A DNA stretch of 64,000 nt from Streptomyces lavendofoliae (GTDB taxonomy: Bacteria > Actinomycetota > Actinomycetes > Streptomycetales > Streptomycetaceae). The stretch covers positions 186,001-250,000 of the forward strand of contig NZ_BMTP01000008.1 in NCBI RefSeq assembly GCF_014649735.1. Direction: 5' to 3'. Shown here in pieces: positions 1-8,118 of the stretch. A model generated the notes under the pieces. That model was not told the origin of the DNA. It did not search any database and worked only from the letters and a program-made list of their open reading frames with translations. The translations under genes were made by a program, and so were the position numbers. Numbering within the stretch: position 1 is the first letter of the stretch; the number at the start of each line of letters is the position of its first letter.

Positions 1-219
1 CCTCTCACAGCCGGCGGTGCCGTTGCCACGCGTTGGCCCGTAGTCATGCCGGCACGGCCGGATCCGATCCCCGGCCGGGCACGACAGGCGCCGTCTCAAC
101 AGTAGGCCGCTGAAGGCTTCGACGGGCAGCGCTCTACTGGTCTTGCCCGAATGCGACCCGGCCACCCTTATCCATCTGGTATGCGCTGAACGGGTGACCT
201 TTTTCGGGCGTTCACCGGC
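1..219. other. Non-coding left edge of window
   Basis: I see no credible gene here. It is the region downstream of ligA. A weak hairpin is possible at 193-218, where a GGTGA arm and a TCACC arm flank a T-rich stretch, and it could end ligA transcription. The open frame that begins at 143 on the + strand runs antisense through ligA and has no coding character. Confidence 0.5.
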
Positions 220-2403
220 CTACTGTTCGAGTGGAACGGCCACCTCGCGCGCCGCGTCCGCACCCTGTTCGAGCAGCACACGGAAGCCGTCCTCGTTCAG
301 GACCGGAACCTTCAGCTGCATCGCCTTGTCGTACTTGGAACCAGGGTTGTCACCAACGACCACGAAAGCGGTCTTCTTCGAAACGGAACCGGTCACTTTC
401 GCTCCGCGGCTCTGGAGGGCCTCTTTTGCGCCATCCCTGGTGTGGTCCTGCAGGGTGCCGGTGACCACGACGGTCAACCCCTCCAGCGGGCGCGGCCCCT
501 CGTCCTCGCCGGCGCTCTCCTCCTCCATCCGGACCCCGGCCGCCCGCCACTTGCGCAGGATCTCCCGGTGCCAGTCCACCTCGAACCACTGCTTGAGGGA
601 GGCGGCGATGGTGGGGCCGACCCCCTCCACGGCCGCCAGCTCCTCCTCGCTCGCCTGCTCGATCCGGCCGATCGAGCGGAACTCGCGCGCCAGCGCCTCC
701 GCCGCCACCGGCCCGACGTGACGGATCGACAGGCCGGTGATGATCCGGGCCAGCGGCCGCTCCTTGGCCGCCGCGATGTTCTCCAGCATCGCCAGCGCGT
801 TCTTGCGCGGCTCGCCCTGCTGGTTGGCGAAGATCGTGACGACCTTCTCCTCGCCCGTCCTGGGGTCCCGCTTGGGCAGACCGCTGTCCTGGTCCAGGAC
901 GTACGCCTTGATGGGCAGCAGTCGCTCGATGGTCAGGTCGAACAGGTCGCCCTCGTCCACCAGGGGGGCCTCGGCGGGCTCCAGGGGCTTGGTCAGCGCG
1001 GCCGCCGCCACATAGCCGAAGTTCTCGATGTCCAGGCACTTGCGCCCGGCGAGGTAGAAGAGCCGCTCACGCAGCTGCGCCGGGCACGTACGGCCGTTGG
1101 GGCAGCGCAGGTCGACGTCGCCCTCCTTCATCGGGCGCAGCGGCGTCCCGCACTCGGGGCACTCGGCGGGCATGACGAACTCCCGCTCCGTGCCGTCCCG
1201 CAGGTCGGCGACCGGCCCCAGGATCTCCGGGATCACGTCCCCGGCCTTGCGCAGCACCACCGTGTCCCCGATGAGGACGCCCTTGGCCTTCACCACGTCC
1301 TGGTTGTGCAGGGTCGCGAACTCGACCTCCGAGCCCGCCACCGTGACCGGCTCCACCTGCGCGTACGGCGTCACCCGGCCCGTGCGGCCCACCCCCACCC
1401 GGATGTTGACCAGCTTGGTGTTGACCTCCTCCGGGGCGTACTTCCACGCGATCGCCCAGCGCGGCGCCCGCGAGGTCGAACCGAGGCGGCCCTGGAGGGG
1501 GATCTCGTCCAGCTTGACGACCACGCCGTCGATCTCGTGCTCCACCGAATGGCGGTTCTCGCCGAAGTACCCGATGAACTCCCGCACACCGGCGATGTCG
1601 TCGACCACCCGGTTGTGCCGGGCCGTCGGCAGGCCCCACTCGCGCAGCAGCTCATAGGTCTCCGAGAGCCGGGCGATCTCCAGTCCGTCCCGCGCGCCGA
1701 TGCCGTGCACCACCATGTGGAGCGGGCGGGTGGCGGTCACCTTCGGGTCCTTCTGGCGCAGCGAACCGGCCGCCGCGTTCCGCGGGTTGGCGAAGGGCTT
1801 GTCACCCGCCTCGACCAGGCGGGCGTTGAGCTCCTCGAACTTCTCCATCGGGAAGTAGACCTCGCCGCGGATCTCGACGAGATCCGGGATCCGGTCGCCC
1901 CTCAGCCGGTCGGGCACGTCCGAGATCGTGCGGATGTTCGGGGTGATGTCCTCACCCGTCCGGCCGTCGCCCCGCGTCGCCGCGCGGGTCAGGCGCCCCT
2001 TCTCGTACGTCAGGTTGACGGCGAGGCCGTCGACCTTCAGCTCGCACAGGAAGTGGTATTCCGAGGTGCCGACCTCCTTGGCGACGCGGTCCGCCCAGCC
2101 GGCCAGCTCCTCGTCGTCGAAGGCGTTGTCCAGCGACAGCATCCGCTCGCGGTGCTGGACGGCCGTGAACTCCGTCGCGTACGACCCCGCGACCTTCTGG
2201 GTCGGCGAGTCGGGCGTACGGAGCTCCGGGTACTCCTCCTCCAGGGCCTCCAGCGAGCGCAGCAGCCTGTCGAACTCGGCGTCGCTGACGACCGGCTGGT
2301 CCTTCACGTAGTACCGGAAGCGGTGCTCCTCGACCTGCTCGGCCAGCTGCGCGTGCTTGTCCCGTGCCTCCGCCGGCACGACGTCCTGCTGTTCGACAGC
2401 CAC
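220..2403 (-). CDS. ligA: NAD-dependent DNA ligase
   Basis: Seals nicks in duplex DNA in replication and repair, using NAD+ as adenylate donor. Domains in order: N-terminal NMN-binding Ia domain; adenylation domain with the KVDG motif (lysine about residue 123); OB fold; four-cysteine zinc finger (CPEC ... C ... C); helix-hairpin-helix repeats; C-terminal BRCT domain (VVVTGTL). Its 727 residues are normal for the family in Streptomyces. A longer frame reaches 2430, but a GGGAGGA ribosome site sits 6 bases before the GTG at 2403, which decides the start. It lies 23 bases after the methionine synthase-like gene and is probably co-transcribed with it. Confidence 0.97.
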   Translation of the reverse strand: MAVEQQDVVPAEARDKHAQLAEQVEEHRFRYYVKDQPVVSDAEFDRLLRSLEALEEEYPELRTPDSPTQKVAGSYATEFTAVQHRERMLSLDNAFDDEELAGWADRVAKEVGTSEYHFLCELKVDGLAVNLTYEKGRLTRAATRGDGRTGEDITPNIRTISDVPDRLRGDRIPDLVEIRGEVYFPMEKFEELNARLVEAGDKPFANPRNAAAGSLRQKDPKVTATRPLHMVVHGIGARDGLEIARLSETYELLREWGLPTARHNRVVDDIAGVREFIGYFGENRHSVEHEIDGVVVKLDEIPLQGRLGSTSRAPRWAIAWKYAPEEVNTKLVNIRVGVGRTGRVTPYAQVEPVTVAGSEVEFATLHNQDVVKAKGVLIGDTVVLRKAGDVIPEILGPVADLRDGTEREFVMPAECPECGTPLRPMKEGDVDLRCPNGRTCPAQLRERLFYLAGRKCLDIENFGYVAAAALTKPLEPAEAPLVDEGDLFDLTIERLLPIKAYVLDQDSGLPKRDPRTGEEKVVTIFANQQGEPRKNALAMLENIAAAKERPLARIITGLSIRHVGPVAAEALAREFRSIGRIEQASEEELAAVEGVGPTIAASLKQWFEVDWHREILRKWRAAGVRMEEESAGEDEGPRPLEGLTVVVTGTLQDHTRDGAKEALQSRGAKVTGSVSKKTAFVVVGDNPGSKYDKAMQLKVPVLNEDGFRVLLEQGADAAREVAVPLEQ

Positions 2404-2426
2404 CGTCTTTCCTCCCGTTACTGACG

Positions 2427-3434
2427 TCACTCAGGGTTGTCCGCGAGCGATCTCGCCGCCTTGACGCAGTGGGCGAGCGCGGCACGGGCGTACGCGGGCG
2501 AGGCACCCGCCAGCCCGCACGACGGGGTGATCACCAGCGACTCGGCCAGAGTCCCCGGATTCAGCCCCAGCCTGCGCCACAGCGTCCTGACACCCATGAC
2601 GCTACCGGCAGGGTCCGACAATGGAACGTCGGTCGACTCGACCACGCCCACCAAGAGCCTCGTGCCTCCCTCGACCGCCTCCCCGATCTGCTCCTCGTCA
2701 CGTTCGGTGAGCAATCCGAAATCGAACGAGATGCCCGCCGCGCCGGCGCGGCGCAGCAGCGCGAACGGCACGTCCGGGGCGCAGGAGTGCACGATCACCG
2801 GCCCGTGCCCCTCGTTCACCGCGACGAGGTCGCGCAGCGCGCTCTCCACGACCTGCCGGTCCACGGCCCGGTACGTGCGGTAGCCGCTCGCGGTCCGCAC
2901 CTGTCCGCGCAGTACGGCGGTGAGGGACGGCTCGTCGAGCTGGAGCGCCACCCGCGCGCCCGGCACCCGGCGCCGCACCTCCGCGAGGTGGGCGCGCAGC
3001 CCCTCCGCCAGCGAGGCCGCCAGGTCACGGCAGGCCCCCGGGTCGCCGAGGGCCGCCTCGCCACCGCGCAGCTCCAGCGCGGCGGCCAGCGTCCACGGAC
3101 CCACGGCCTGCACCTTCAGCAGTCCCTCGTACCCCTGGGTGAACTCCTCCAGGGCGTCGAGGTCCTCCCCCATCCACGACCGGGCCCGCCGGGTGTCACG
3201 GCCCGGCCGGTCGCTGACCCGCCAGCCGCTCGGCTCCACGTGCGCGTACATCTCCACCAGCAGCCCGATGGTCCGCCCGATCATGTCGGCGCCCGGGCCC
3301 CGCGCGGGCAGCTCCGCCAGGTGCGGGAAGTCCTCGAAGCTGCCGGTGACGGCCCTGGCGGCCTCCCGGGCGTCCCCGCCCGGCATGGACCCGATCCCGG
3401 TGGCCGGTCCCCAGCCGAAGTCGTCGTCGCTCAT
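2427..3434 (-). CDS. Cobalamin-independent methionine synthase-like protein
   Basis: 335 residues resembling the C-terminal catalytic barrel of MetE, without the N-terminal half of full-length MetE. The zinc-ligand pattern is kept: an HSC pair at about residues 216-218 and a later cysteine in TPSCGL near the C-terminus. The N-terminus has the GIGSMPG loop seen in these stand-alone proteins. It may use a methyl donor other than polyglutamyl folate; the substrate cannot be read from sequence. Its ATG overlaps the stop of the upstream dehydrogenase (ATGA), so the two are translationally coupled, and ligA follows. The frame stays open to 3833, but the overlap start is the natural one. Confidence 0.88.
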   Translation of the reverse strand: MSDDDFGWGPATGIGSMPGGDAREAARAVTGSFEDFPHLAELPARGPGADMIGRTIGLLVEMYAHVEPSGWRVSDRPGRDTRRARSWMGEDLDALEEFTQGYEGLLKVQAVGPWTLAAALELRGGEAALGDPGACRDLAASLAEGLRAHLAEVRRRVPGARVALQLDEPSLTAVLRGQVRTASGYRTYRAVDRQVVESALRDLVAVNEGHGPVIVHSCAPDVPFALLRRAGAAGISFDFGLLTERDEEQIGEAVEGGTRLLVGVVESTDVPLSDPAGSVMGVRTLWRRLGLNPGTLAESLVITPSCGLAGASPAYARAALAHCVKAARSLADNPE

Positions 3435-4120
3435 CGTCCGGGCCGCACCGTCAGGTCGTTGATCTCCGCGTCGCGCGGCAGGTCCAGCGCCGTCAGGATC
3501 GCCGTCGCGACCGACTCCGGGTCGATCCAGCGGGAGGCGTCGTACTCCTTGCCCTCCTGCTGGTGCACCTTGGCCTGCATGGGGCTGGCGGTACGGCCCG
3601 GGTACACGGACGTCACGCGCACGCCGGCCGCGTGCTCCTCGTGGCGCAGCGAGTCGGCCAGGGCCTTGAGGCCGTGCTTGGAGGCGGCGTACGCGGACCA
3701 CTCGGCGTGCGCGTTCAGGCCGGCCCCGGAGTTGACGAACACCACGTGGCCCTGGGAGACCCGCAGCTGCGGCAGGACGAGCCGGGTCAGCTCGGCGGGC
3801 GCGATGAGGTTCACCTCCAGCTGGCTCCGCCACGCCTTGGTGGTGAGGTCGCCGACCCGCCCGAGGTCGACGACGCCCGCGACGTGCAGCAGCGAGTCGA
3901 GCCGGTCGGGCAGTGTCTGGTGGGAGAAGGCCCAGGACAGCCGGTCGGGACTGGCGAGGTCGCCGACGAGGGTGCGGGCACCCGGGTAGGTGCCGGCCAG
4001 CTCCTTGGCGCGCCCGGCGTCACGGGCCAGCAGGACGAGTTCGTCGCCCCGTTCGTGCAGGCGGCGGGCGACGGCCGCGCCGATGCCCGAACCCGCCCCG
4101 GTGATCATGTGTGTAGCCAT
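3431..4120 (-). CDS. Short-chain dehydrogenase/reductase
   Basis: Classical SDR of 229 residues with a Rossmann fold. It has the TGAGSGIG dinucleotide loop at residues 7-14, the NNAG-equivalent HVAG near 79-82, a catalytic serine near 131 and the YAASK motif with Tyr144 and Lys148. It should oxidise or reduce a small alcohol or ketone with NAD(P); the substrate is unknown. An ATG nine bases upstream (4129) is an equal alternative, giving three extra residues. Its stop overlaps the start of the methionine synthase-like gene. The conserved residues make it probably active. Confidence 0.9.
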   Translation of the reverse strand: MATHMITGAGSGIGAAVARRLHERGDELVLLARDAGRAKELAGTYPGARTLVGDLASPDRLSWAFSHQTLPDRLDSLLHVAGVVDLGRVGDLTTKAWRSQLEVNLIAPAELTRLVLPQLRVSQGHVVFVNSGAGLNAHAEWSAYAASKHGLKALADSLRHEEHAAGVRVTSVYPGRTASPMQAKVHQQEGKEYDASRWIDPESVATAILTALDLPRDAEINDLTVRPGR

Positions 4121-4148
4121 ACGGGCCATGCTCGCATCCGGACGGCGC

Positions 4149-4688
4149 CTACCGGATCCCGGCGCTCTCCTCCAGGTACGCGAGGGCCGACACCCCGTCC
4201 TCCGCGAAGAACACCAGGTCGGTCAGCGGCAGCGGCAGGAACCCCTCGGCCTCCATGCGCCGGAACTGCTCCTTGAGCCCGTCGTAGAAGCCCGCCGCGT
4301 TGAGCAGGACCACGGGCTTGTCGTGCTTGCCGTGCTTCTTCAGCTCCAGGATCTCGGTGGCCTCGTCGAGGGTGCCGGTGCCACCCACCATGATCACCAC
4401 GGCGTCCGCCCTGGCCAGCATCAGCGCCTTCCGCTCGGCGAGGTCCTTGGCGAACACCATCTCGTCGGCGCCGGCCCGCGCCTTGGCGGCGAGGAAGTCC
4501 ACGGACACGCCGACGAGCCGTCCGCCCACCGCGTGGACGCCGTCCGCGACGACCTTCATCAACCCCGTGTCGCTGCCGCCCCACACCAGGCAGTGGCCCC
4601 CCTTGCCGAGCAGCTCGGCGAACTCGCGGGCGGGGACGGTGTACCGGTCGTCGAGGTCGGCGGCGGAGAGGAAGACACAGATGTTCAT
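4149..4688 (-). CDS. LOG-family nucleotide 5'-monophosphate phosphoribohydrolase
   Basis: 179 residues of the Rossmann-like LOG family, often mislabelled lysine decarboxylase. Members release free base from cytokinin or other nucleoside monophosphates. Visible motifs are an ERK segment at 85-87 and GGTGTLDE at 102-109, which matches the family PGGxGTxxE loop except that valine replaces the proline. Start ATG 4688 lacks a ribosome site but follows a TACGGT hexamer 6 bases upstream, so the mRNA may be leaderless. It is divergent from the DUF427 gene across about 50 bases. Confidence 0.88.
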   Translation of the reverse strand: MNICVFLSAADLDDRYTVPAREFAELLGKGGHCLVWGGSDTGLMKVVADGVHAVGGRLVGVSVDFLAAKARAGADEMVFAKDLAERKALMLARADAVVIMVGGTGTLDEATEILELKKHGKHDKPVVLLNAAGFYDGLKEQFRRMEAEGFLPLPLTDLVFFAEDGVSALAYLEESAGIR

Positions 4689-4694
4689 GGTCCA

Positions 4695-4700
4695 ACCGTA
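4695..4700 (-). promoter_or_regulatory. Candidate -10 hexamer for leaderless LOG gene
   Basis: On the minus strand TACGGT lies 6 bases before the ATG at 4688. No Shine-Dalgarno motif is present between them. This is the usual layout of leaderless actinobacterial transcripts. Confidence 0.4.
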
Positions 4701-4738
4701 CGGGGAATCGCCTGCGGGACCCGTCCGTTGTACCGGCC

Positions 4739-5059
4739 ATGACGGGACACCGCATCACCATCGAGCAGGGCGCCGATCACGTACGAGTCGTGCACGACGG
4801 GCACCTGATCGCCGAGAGCCGGCGGCCGCTCGTCCTGCGCGAGACGGGCTGCCCGGTGCGCTACTACCTGCCCGCCGAGGACGTCCGCACGGAGCTGCTG
4901 TCGGCGTCCGACACCCACACGTACTGCCCCTTCAAGGGAACGGCGTCCTACTGGTCCCTGCCCGGGGCCGACGACGCGGTATGGGCGTACCCCGACCCCA
5001 AGCCCGAGGTCGGGCGGATCAAGAACCACTTCTGCTTCTACGGGACGGAGGTGGTGTGA
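4739..5059 (+). CDS. DUF427 family protein
   Basis: 106 residues of the small beta-rich DUF427 family. Typical features are a paired beta-tent core, a CPFKGTASYW motif around residues 62-71 and a conserved C-terminal IKNHFCFY segment. The biochemical role of the family is not established. No strong ribosome site precedes the ATG at 4739; a TACCGG hexamer 5 bases upstream could belong to a leaderless promoter. The gene is divergent from the LOG gene, and the fragment of an alpha/beta hydrolase begins just after it. Confidence 0.88.
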   Translation: MTGHRITIEQGADHVRVVHDGHLIAESRRPLVLRETGCPVRYYLPAEDVRTELLSASDTHTYCPFKGTASYWSLPGADDAVWAYPDPKPEVGRIKNHFCFYGTEVV

Positions 5060-5103
5060 CGGCGAGCGATGAGTTCCGCGCACGCGTGGACAACTGCGCG
5101 CAC

Positions 5104-5292
5104 ATGGCCGGCGGGACGACCACGTCGGGCGACGGCACCCGTATCGCGTACGAACGCCGCGGCGACGGCCCGCCGCTGGTGCCGGTGAGCGGGGCGCTGG
5201 GCACGGCCGCCCGCCACGGCTCCCTGACGGGCCAGACCCACACTGTCGCGCCCCAGGCCCTGGCCCCGTCCGCGTTCTTCAGGAACGGGTGA
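5104..5292 (+). pseudogene. Truncated alpha/beta hydrolase N-terminus
   Basis: The frame from 5104 reads a typical start of a small alpha/beta hydrolase (SGDGTRIAYERRGDGPP, then LVPVSGALGT). After about 35 residues it loses family character and stops at 5292, with no nucleophile elbow and no catalytic histidine. It therefore looks like the N-terminal stump of a deleted gene. Its end overlaps the lipoprotein gene on the other strand by 14 bases, and the drop in GC begins here. The deletion may mark the edge of the transferred segment to its right. Confidence 0.5.
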
Positions 5293-5857
5293 GAGGCTCC
5301 TCCGAAGACCAGAACCCGGACCGGACGTTGGGGGTGGGGATTGCGACTCCGTCGTAGGCAGGCCCGTTCGGCACAGACTTCGGCTCGCCCACCCCAGACT
5401 TCACTACGCATGGGGTTGTTGCCTCGAAGAACGCTTGTCCCTGGTAGCCGAAGAGAACACGAATGGCGAAGGCTTCCGGCGTTTGAGCGTAGACAGCGGG
5501 CATTTCTGGGTCCCGCCTCACCGCTGTAATTTTGTAGCCTTGCTTCTTCCAGAACCGCTCGACGACCCCAAGGAAGTTGCCTCGTCGCTGGTCAGAGATG
5601 ACGGTCATGACGGTACGGCGACGGGTTACCTCGCACGAGCCGCTCGTTGTGTCTTCGTGCGCCCACTCGATTTCCGGTACGACGGCCGCAATCGTCGCGT
5701 CAAGCATTCCATCAGCGCGTTCCGCCGCTTCCTGCATATTCATGCCCGTCACCCCACTAGCACTGCTTTGGTCTGTCTCGGCTTCGCACGCGACTACGCA
5801 CAGACCTGTCAAGATTAGCGCGAAAATCATCCTCCCGGCCTGCATCACGCGTTTCAT
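5279..5857 (-). CDS. Predicted lipoprotein of unknown function
   Basis: 192 residues. A short basic N-terminus, a hydrophobic stretch (IFALILTGL) and a VVAC lipobox indicate a lipoprotein anchored outside the membrane. The mature part has two further cysteines (GSCEV and TPCVV) that could form a disulfide. I do not recognise a family beyond similarity to lipoproteins found after DUF1023 hydrolases. Its ATG overlaps the hydrolase stop (ATGA), so the two are made together. GC is only about 53-67% by 60-base line against about 73% around it, which suggests recent transfer. Confidence 0.8.
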   Translation of the reverse strand: MKRVMQAGRMIFALILTGLCVVACEAETDQSSASGVTGMNMQEAAERADGMLDATIAAVVPEIEWAHEDTTSGSCEVTRRRTVMTVISDQRRGNFLGVVERFWKKQGYKITAVRRDPEMPAVYAQTPEAFAIRVLFGYQGQAFFEATTPCVVKSGVGEPKSVPNGPAYDGVAIPTPNVRSGFWSSEEPLTRS

Positions 5858-7623
5858 CGACGTTCCTCTTTCACGATCTTTTCCGAACGCCCTGCAACGA
5901 TGGCTGCAATGTTGTCGGCAGACACTTGGTCTGCCGACGGAGTGAAGTACTGGGAGTGCGCATCGAAACCTCCCCTATCCCTCAGCAAGCGGGGCCCGTC
6001 GTCCACCATGAAACGCTGCGCTCCGAAAGCGCGACTGGCGGGGTCCTTACCGAAGTAGACGTCGTCATTTCCGGCATCAATGAGGTCGCGAGTGAAAAGA
6101 GCTCCAGCAGGTCCACCGAAGGCCATCTCGTCGCGTGCCGGAAGGTGAGTGACCGGGTCGTGGTCGGATGCACCGACGAAGACATGCTCCTCACCCACAC
6201 CCAGCTCCCCTGCCCTCTGCACCCCTACCCCGGGGCTGCCTAGAAGAATGATGTCGTCCGCTCCCGGGATTCCGCCTGGCTGCTTTGCCGCCGTACCAAC
6301 TGTGAGCGACCCGTAGGAGTGCCCAATGGCTGTGAAGTGCGCGTCGCCGTGTTCGTTGGTGGCTTCCAAGCCGGACATGAACGCGTTGTAGGCGGGGGCA
6401 CCCCGTTCGGCATCACCCTCCGTCATGACGTCAATATGCTGCGGGGCGTCATAGCCGAGCCAAAGGATTGCAGCACTTGACGGGTCGATCTGCCGCGCCC
6501 CCATGGCCGTGTCCCGTGCACGCTTGAGGGTGTCTTGGAAGTCACCGTCGTCGAGTTTAGTGCCGAGCCCGGGGACGTAGGCCGACACATGCCGAGCCGT
6601 GTCCGGATTTCCGTAGGAGACGATGGCACGTCCATTTCCCTCGTCACCGACTCCTAGAAGGAACATGGGGATACGGCTCGGCTCATTCAGCTTCGCCTGA
6701 AGCATCCGCAAACCGTTCAACTCGGTTTCGGATCCCCCCTGCCTCGACAGCTCGTCGATGAGCAGCGGCAGCCAGGTGCGGTTCGCCTCGTCGCGGTCGG
6801 TGGCCGGGATGCCGTCCAGGCCGCCGATCAGGTCCGGGGCGATGTCGATGTACTCCCGGCGCTGTTCCTCGGGGAGGGCGTCCCACCAGGCCCTCAGCTC
6901 GGCCGGCGACGCGTCCGCGGGGATGGCGTCGCCGAGGTGCCGGCCCGCCGCCGCGCGGACGCCCGCCGTGTCGCGGGCGGCGTCCGCGAGGGTGGCCGCG
7001 GTGACGTCGAGGCCCTTCGCCGCCCTGAGCCGGTCCAGCGTCGCGGCGTACGCGCGGTCGATCTCGGCGGCGGCCCGGACGGCTCGGGCGATGCGGTCCG
7101 CGATGGCCTGCGCCTTCTCCGCGTTCGGGTCGAGCGGCCGGACGGCCGGGGCGGGACCGGTCCGGCCCGTGATCCGGTCCAGGGGGAGGCGGGCATCACC
7201 TCGGACGTGACCGCCCGGGGTGGGCGTCTCACCCGCAAGGGTGGCCGCGGTGGCGGGCGGGAAGCTGACGGAGCCGTCCTCGTGGACGGTGAACCGCAGA
7301 TCGCCCGCCTCCGCCAGCGCCTGCCGCAACTGCCGCTGCGGCTCCGCCAGATCGGCCGCCAGGGCGTTCAGGGTGGTCCGGACGAGGCCGCACTCGGTGT
7401 GCAGGTACTGGTAGTTGCGGCTCAGCCGCTGGAGGCGCCCGAGGGCCGCCGCGGCGGACCGGCTGTCCTGGGTCTCCCGCAGCCGTGCCGTCATCAGCCG
7501 GTCCACGCGCGCGCGGTCGGCCCCCGACCGGGCGGACACCTCGTGCCACGCGTCGCCCGCGTCCTCCAGCGCGGCCGGCCTCAGGTCCCGCAGGACGCGC
7601 CAGGTGAGGACGGTGCCGGTCAC
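5854..7623 (-). CDS. DUF1023-type alpha/beta hydrolase with helical N-terminus
   Basis: 589 residues. Residues 1 to about 280 are alanine-rich helices resembling WXG100-like partners. The C-terminal half is an alpha/beta hydrolase with nucleophile elbow GHSYG, acid candidates in SDHDPVTHLP and a late histidine. The start is the GTG at 7623, which overlaps the stop of the upstream small protein (GTGA). Base composition breaks sharply near 6740: I count 52 of 60 G/C in 6901-6960 but 33 of 60 in 6421-6480. The C-terminal half and the next gene share the low GC, so the module may have been exchanged as one piece. The substrate is unknown. Confidence 0.85.
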   Translation of the reverse strand: MTGTVLTWRVLRDLRPAALEDAGDAWHEVSARSGADRARVDRLMTARLRETQDSRSAAAALGRLQRLSRNYQYLHTECGLVRTTLNALAADLAEPQRQLRQALAEAGDLRFTVHEDGSVSFPPATAATLAGETPTPGGHVRGDARLPLDRITGRTGPAPAVRPLDPNAEKAQAIADRIARAVRAAAEIDRAYAATLDRLRAAKGLDVTAATLADAARDTAGVRAAAGRHLGDAIPADASPAELRAWWDALPEEQRREYIDIAPDLIGGLDGIPATDRDEANRTWLPLLIDELSRQGGSETELNGLRMLQAKLNEPSRIPMFLLGVGDEGNGRAIVSYGNPDTARHVSAYVPGLGTKLDDGDFQDTLKRARDTAMGARQIDPSSAAILWLGYDAPQHIDVMTEGDAERGAPAYNAFMSGLEATNEHGDAHFTAIGHSYGSLTVGTAAKQPGGIPGADDIILLGSPGVGVQRAGELGVGEEHVFVGASDHDPVTHLPARDEMAFGGPAGALFTRDLIDAGNDDVYFGKDPASRAFGAQRFMVDDGPRLLRDRGGFDAHSQYFTPSADQVSADNIAAIVAGRSEKIVKEERR

Positions 7624-7985
7624 CGGTTCCCCCCGTCCGGCCGGGCACCGCCGAAGGAGTGCCCCACCGCCGTGTCGGTCTCGCCCAGCTCCTTGGCGAC
7701 CTTCGACAAGGCACCGGTCAGCTGCGCGCACTCGTCCCGTACGGCGGTGAGGCGTTCCTCCCAGGAGGCCAGGACCGCCCGCAACGAGGCCACGGACGTC
7801 AGGCCCGCGCCGGCGGTCCCGACGCCCTCGTGGCCGGTGGCGAGGGAGCGGCGGCCGCCCTCCGCCCGTACGCGCAGCTCGTCCGCGGTGCCGGACGCGC
7901 CGGTCCAGGGCCCGCCGCTGTGCTTCAGCGCGCCCGGTCCCGGCGCGAGGTCGAGCAGTTCCTGCCAGCGCTGCGTGTACGTCAC
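7620..7985 (-). CDS. Small helical WXG100-like protein
   Basis: 121 residues, mostly predicted helix, with a central TGASGTADELR segment and a C-terminal coiled-coil-like stretch (SWEERLTAVRDECAQL). It has no signal peptide. It resembles the small helical proteins that precede DUF1023 hydrolases, and its stop overlaps the hydrolase GTG. Start GTG 7985 is chosen because a GGGGGA motif lies 8 bases upstream; a GTG at 8018 would add 11 residues. The function is not known; it may be a partner or secretion adaptor for the hydrolase. Confidence 0.65.
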   Translation of the reverse strand: MTYTQRWQELLDLAPGPGALKHSGGPWTGASGTADELRVRAEGGRRSLATGHEGVGTAGAGLTSVASLRAVLASWEERLTAVRDECAQLTGALSKVAKELGETDTAVGHSFGGARPDGGNR

Positions 7986-8075
7986 GTACGCGTCCCCCGC
8001 ACGTCGATGGTCACGCACAGCGACGCGCTGTGCGCGCGGCGACGTTAGCGCAGGCGGAGACGGTCCGGGCGCGCG

Positions 8076-8099
8076 CCGGGGCGGACCGGGACGCCCCGG
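8076..8099 (-). terminator. Hairpin downstream of mnmA
   Basis: CCGGGGCG and CGCCCCGG form a perfect 8-base stem with an 8-base loop, 20 bases after the mnmA stop. There is no T tract, as is common in Streptomyces. Confidence 0.5.
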
Positions 8100-8118
8100 T
8101 CACGCGAGGTTGACGCCG

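Noticed and set aside
193..218. Possible ligA terminator
   Set aside because: The GGTGA/TCACC stem is only five bases with a long loop, too weak to list as a terminator.
143..721. Open frame on the + strand at the left edge
   Set aside because: It lies antisense to ligA, has serine/arginine-rich composition and no recognisable domain; high-GC DNA gives many such open frames.
442..2424. 660-codon frame antisense to ligA
   Set aside because: Leucine/arginine-rich random-looking translation opposite a fully conserved ligase; shadow of the real gene.
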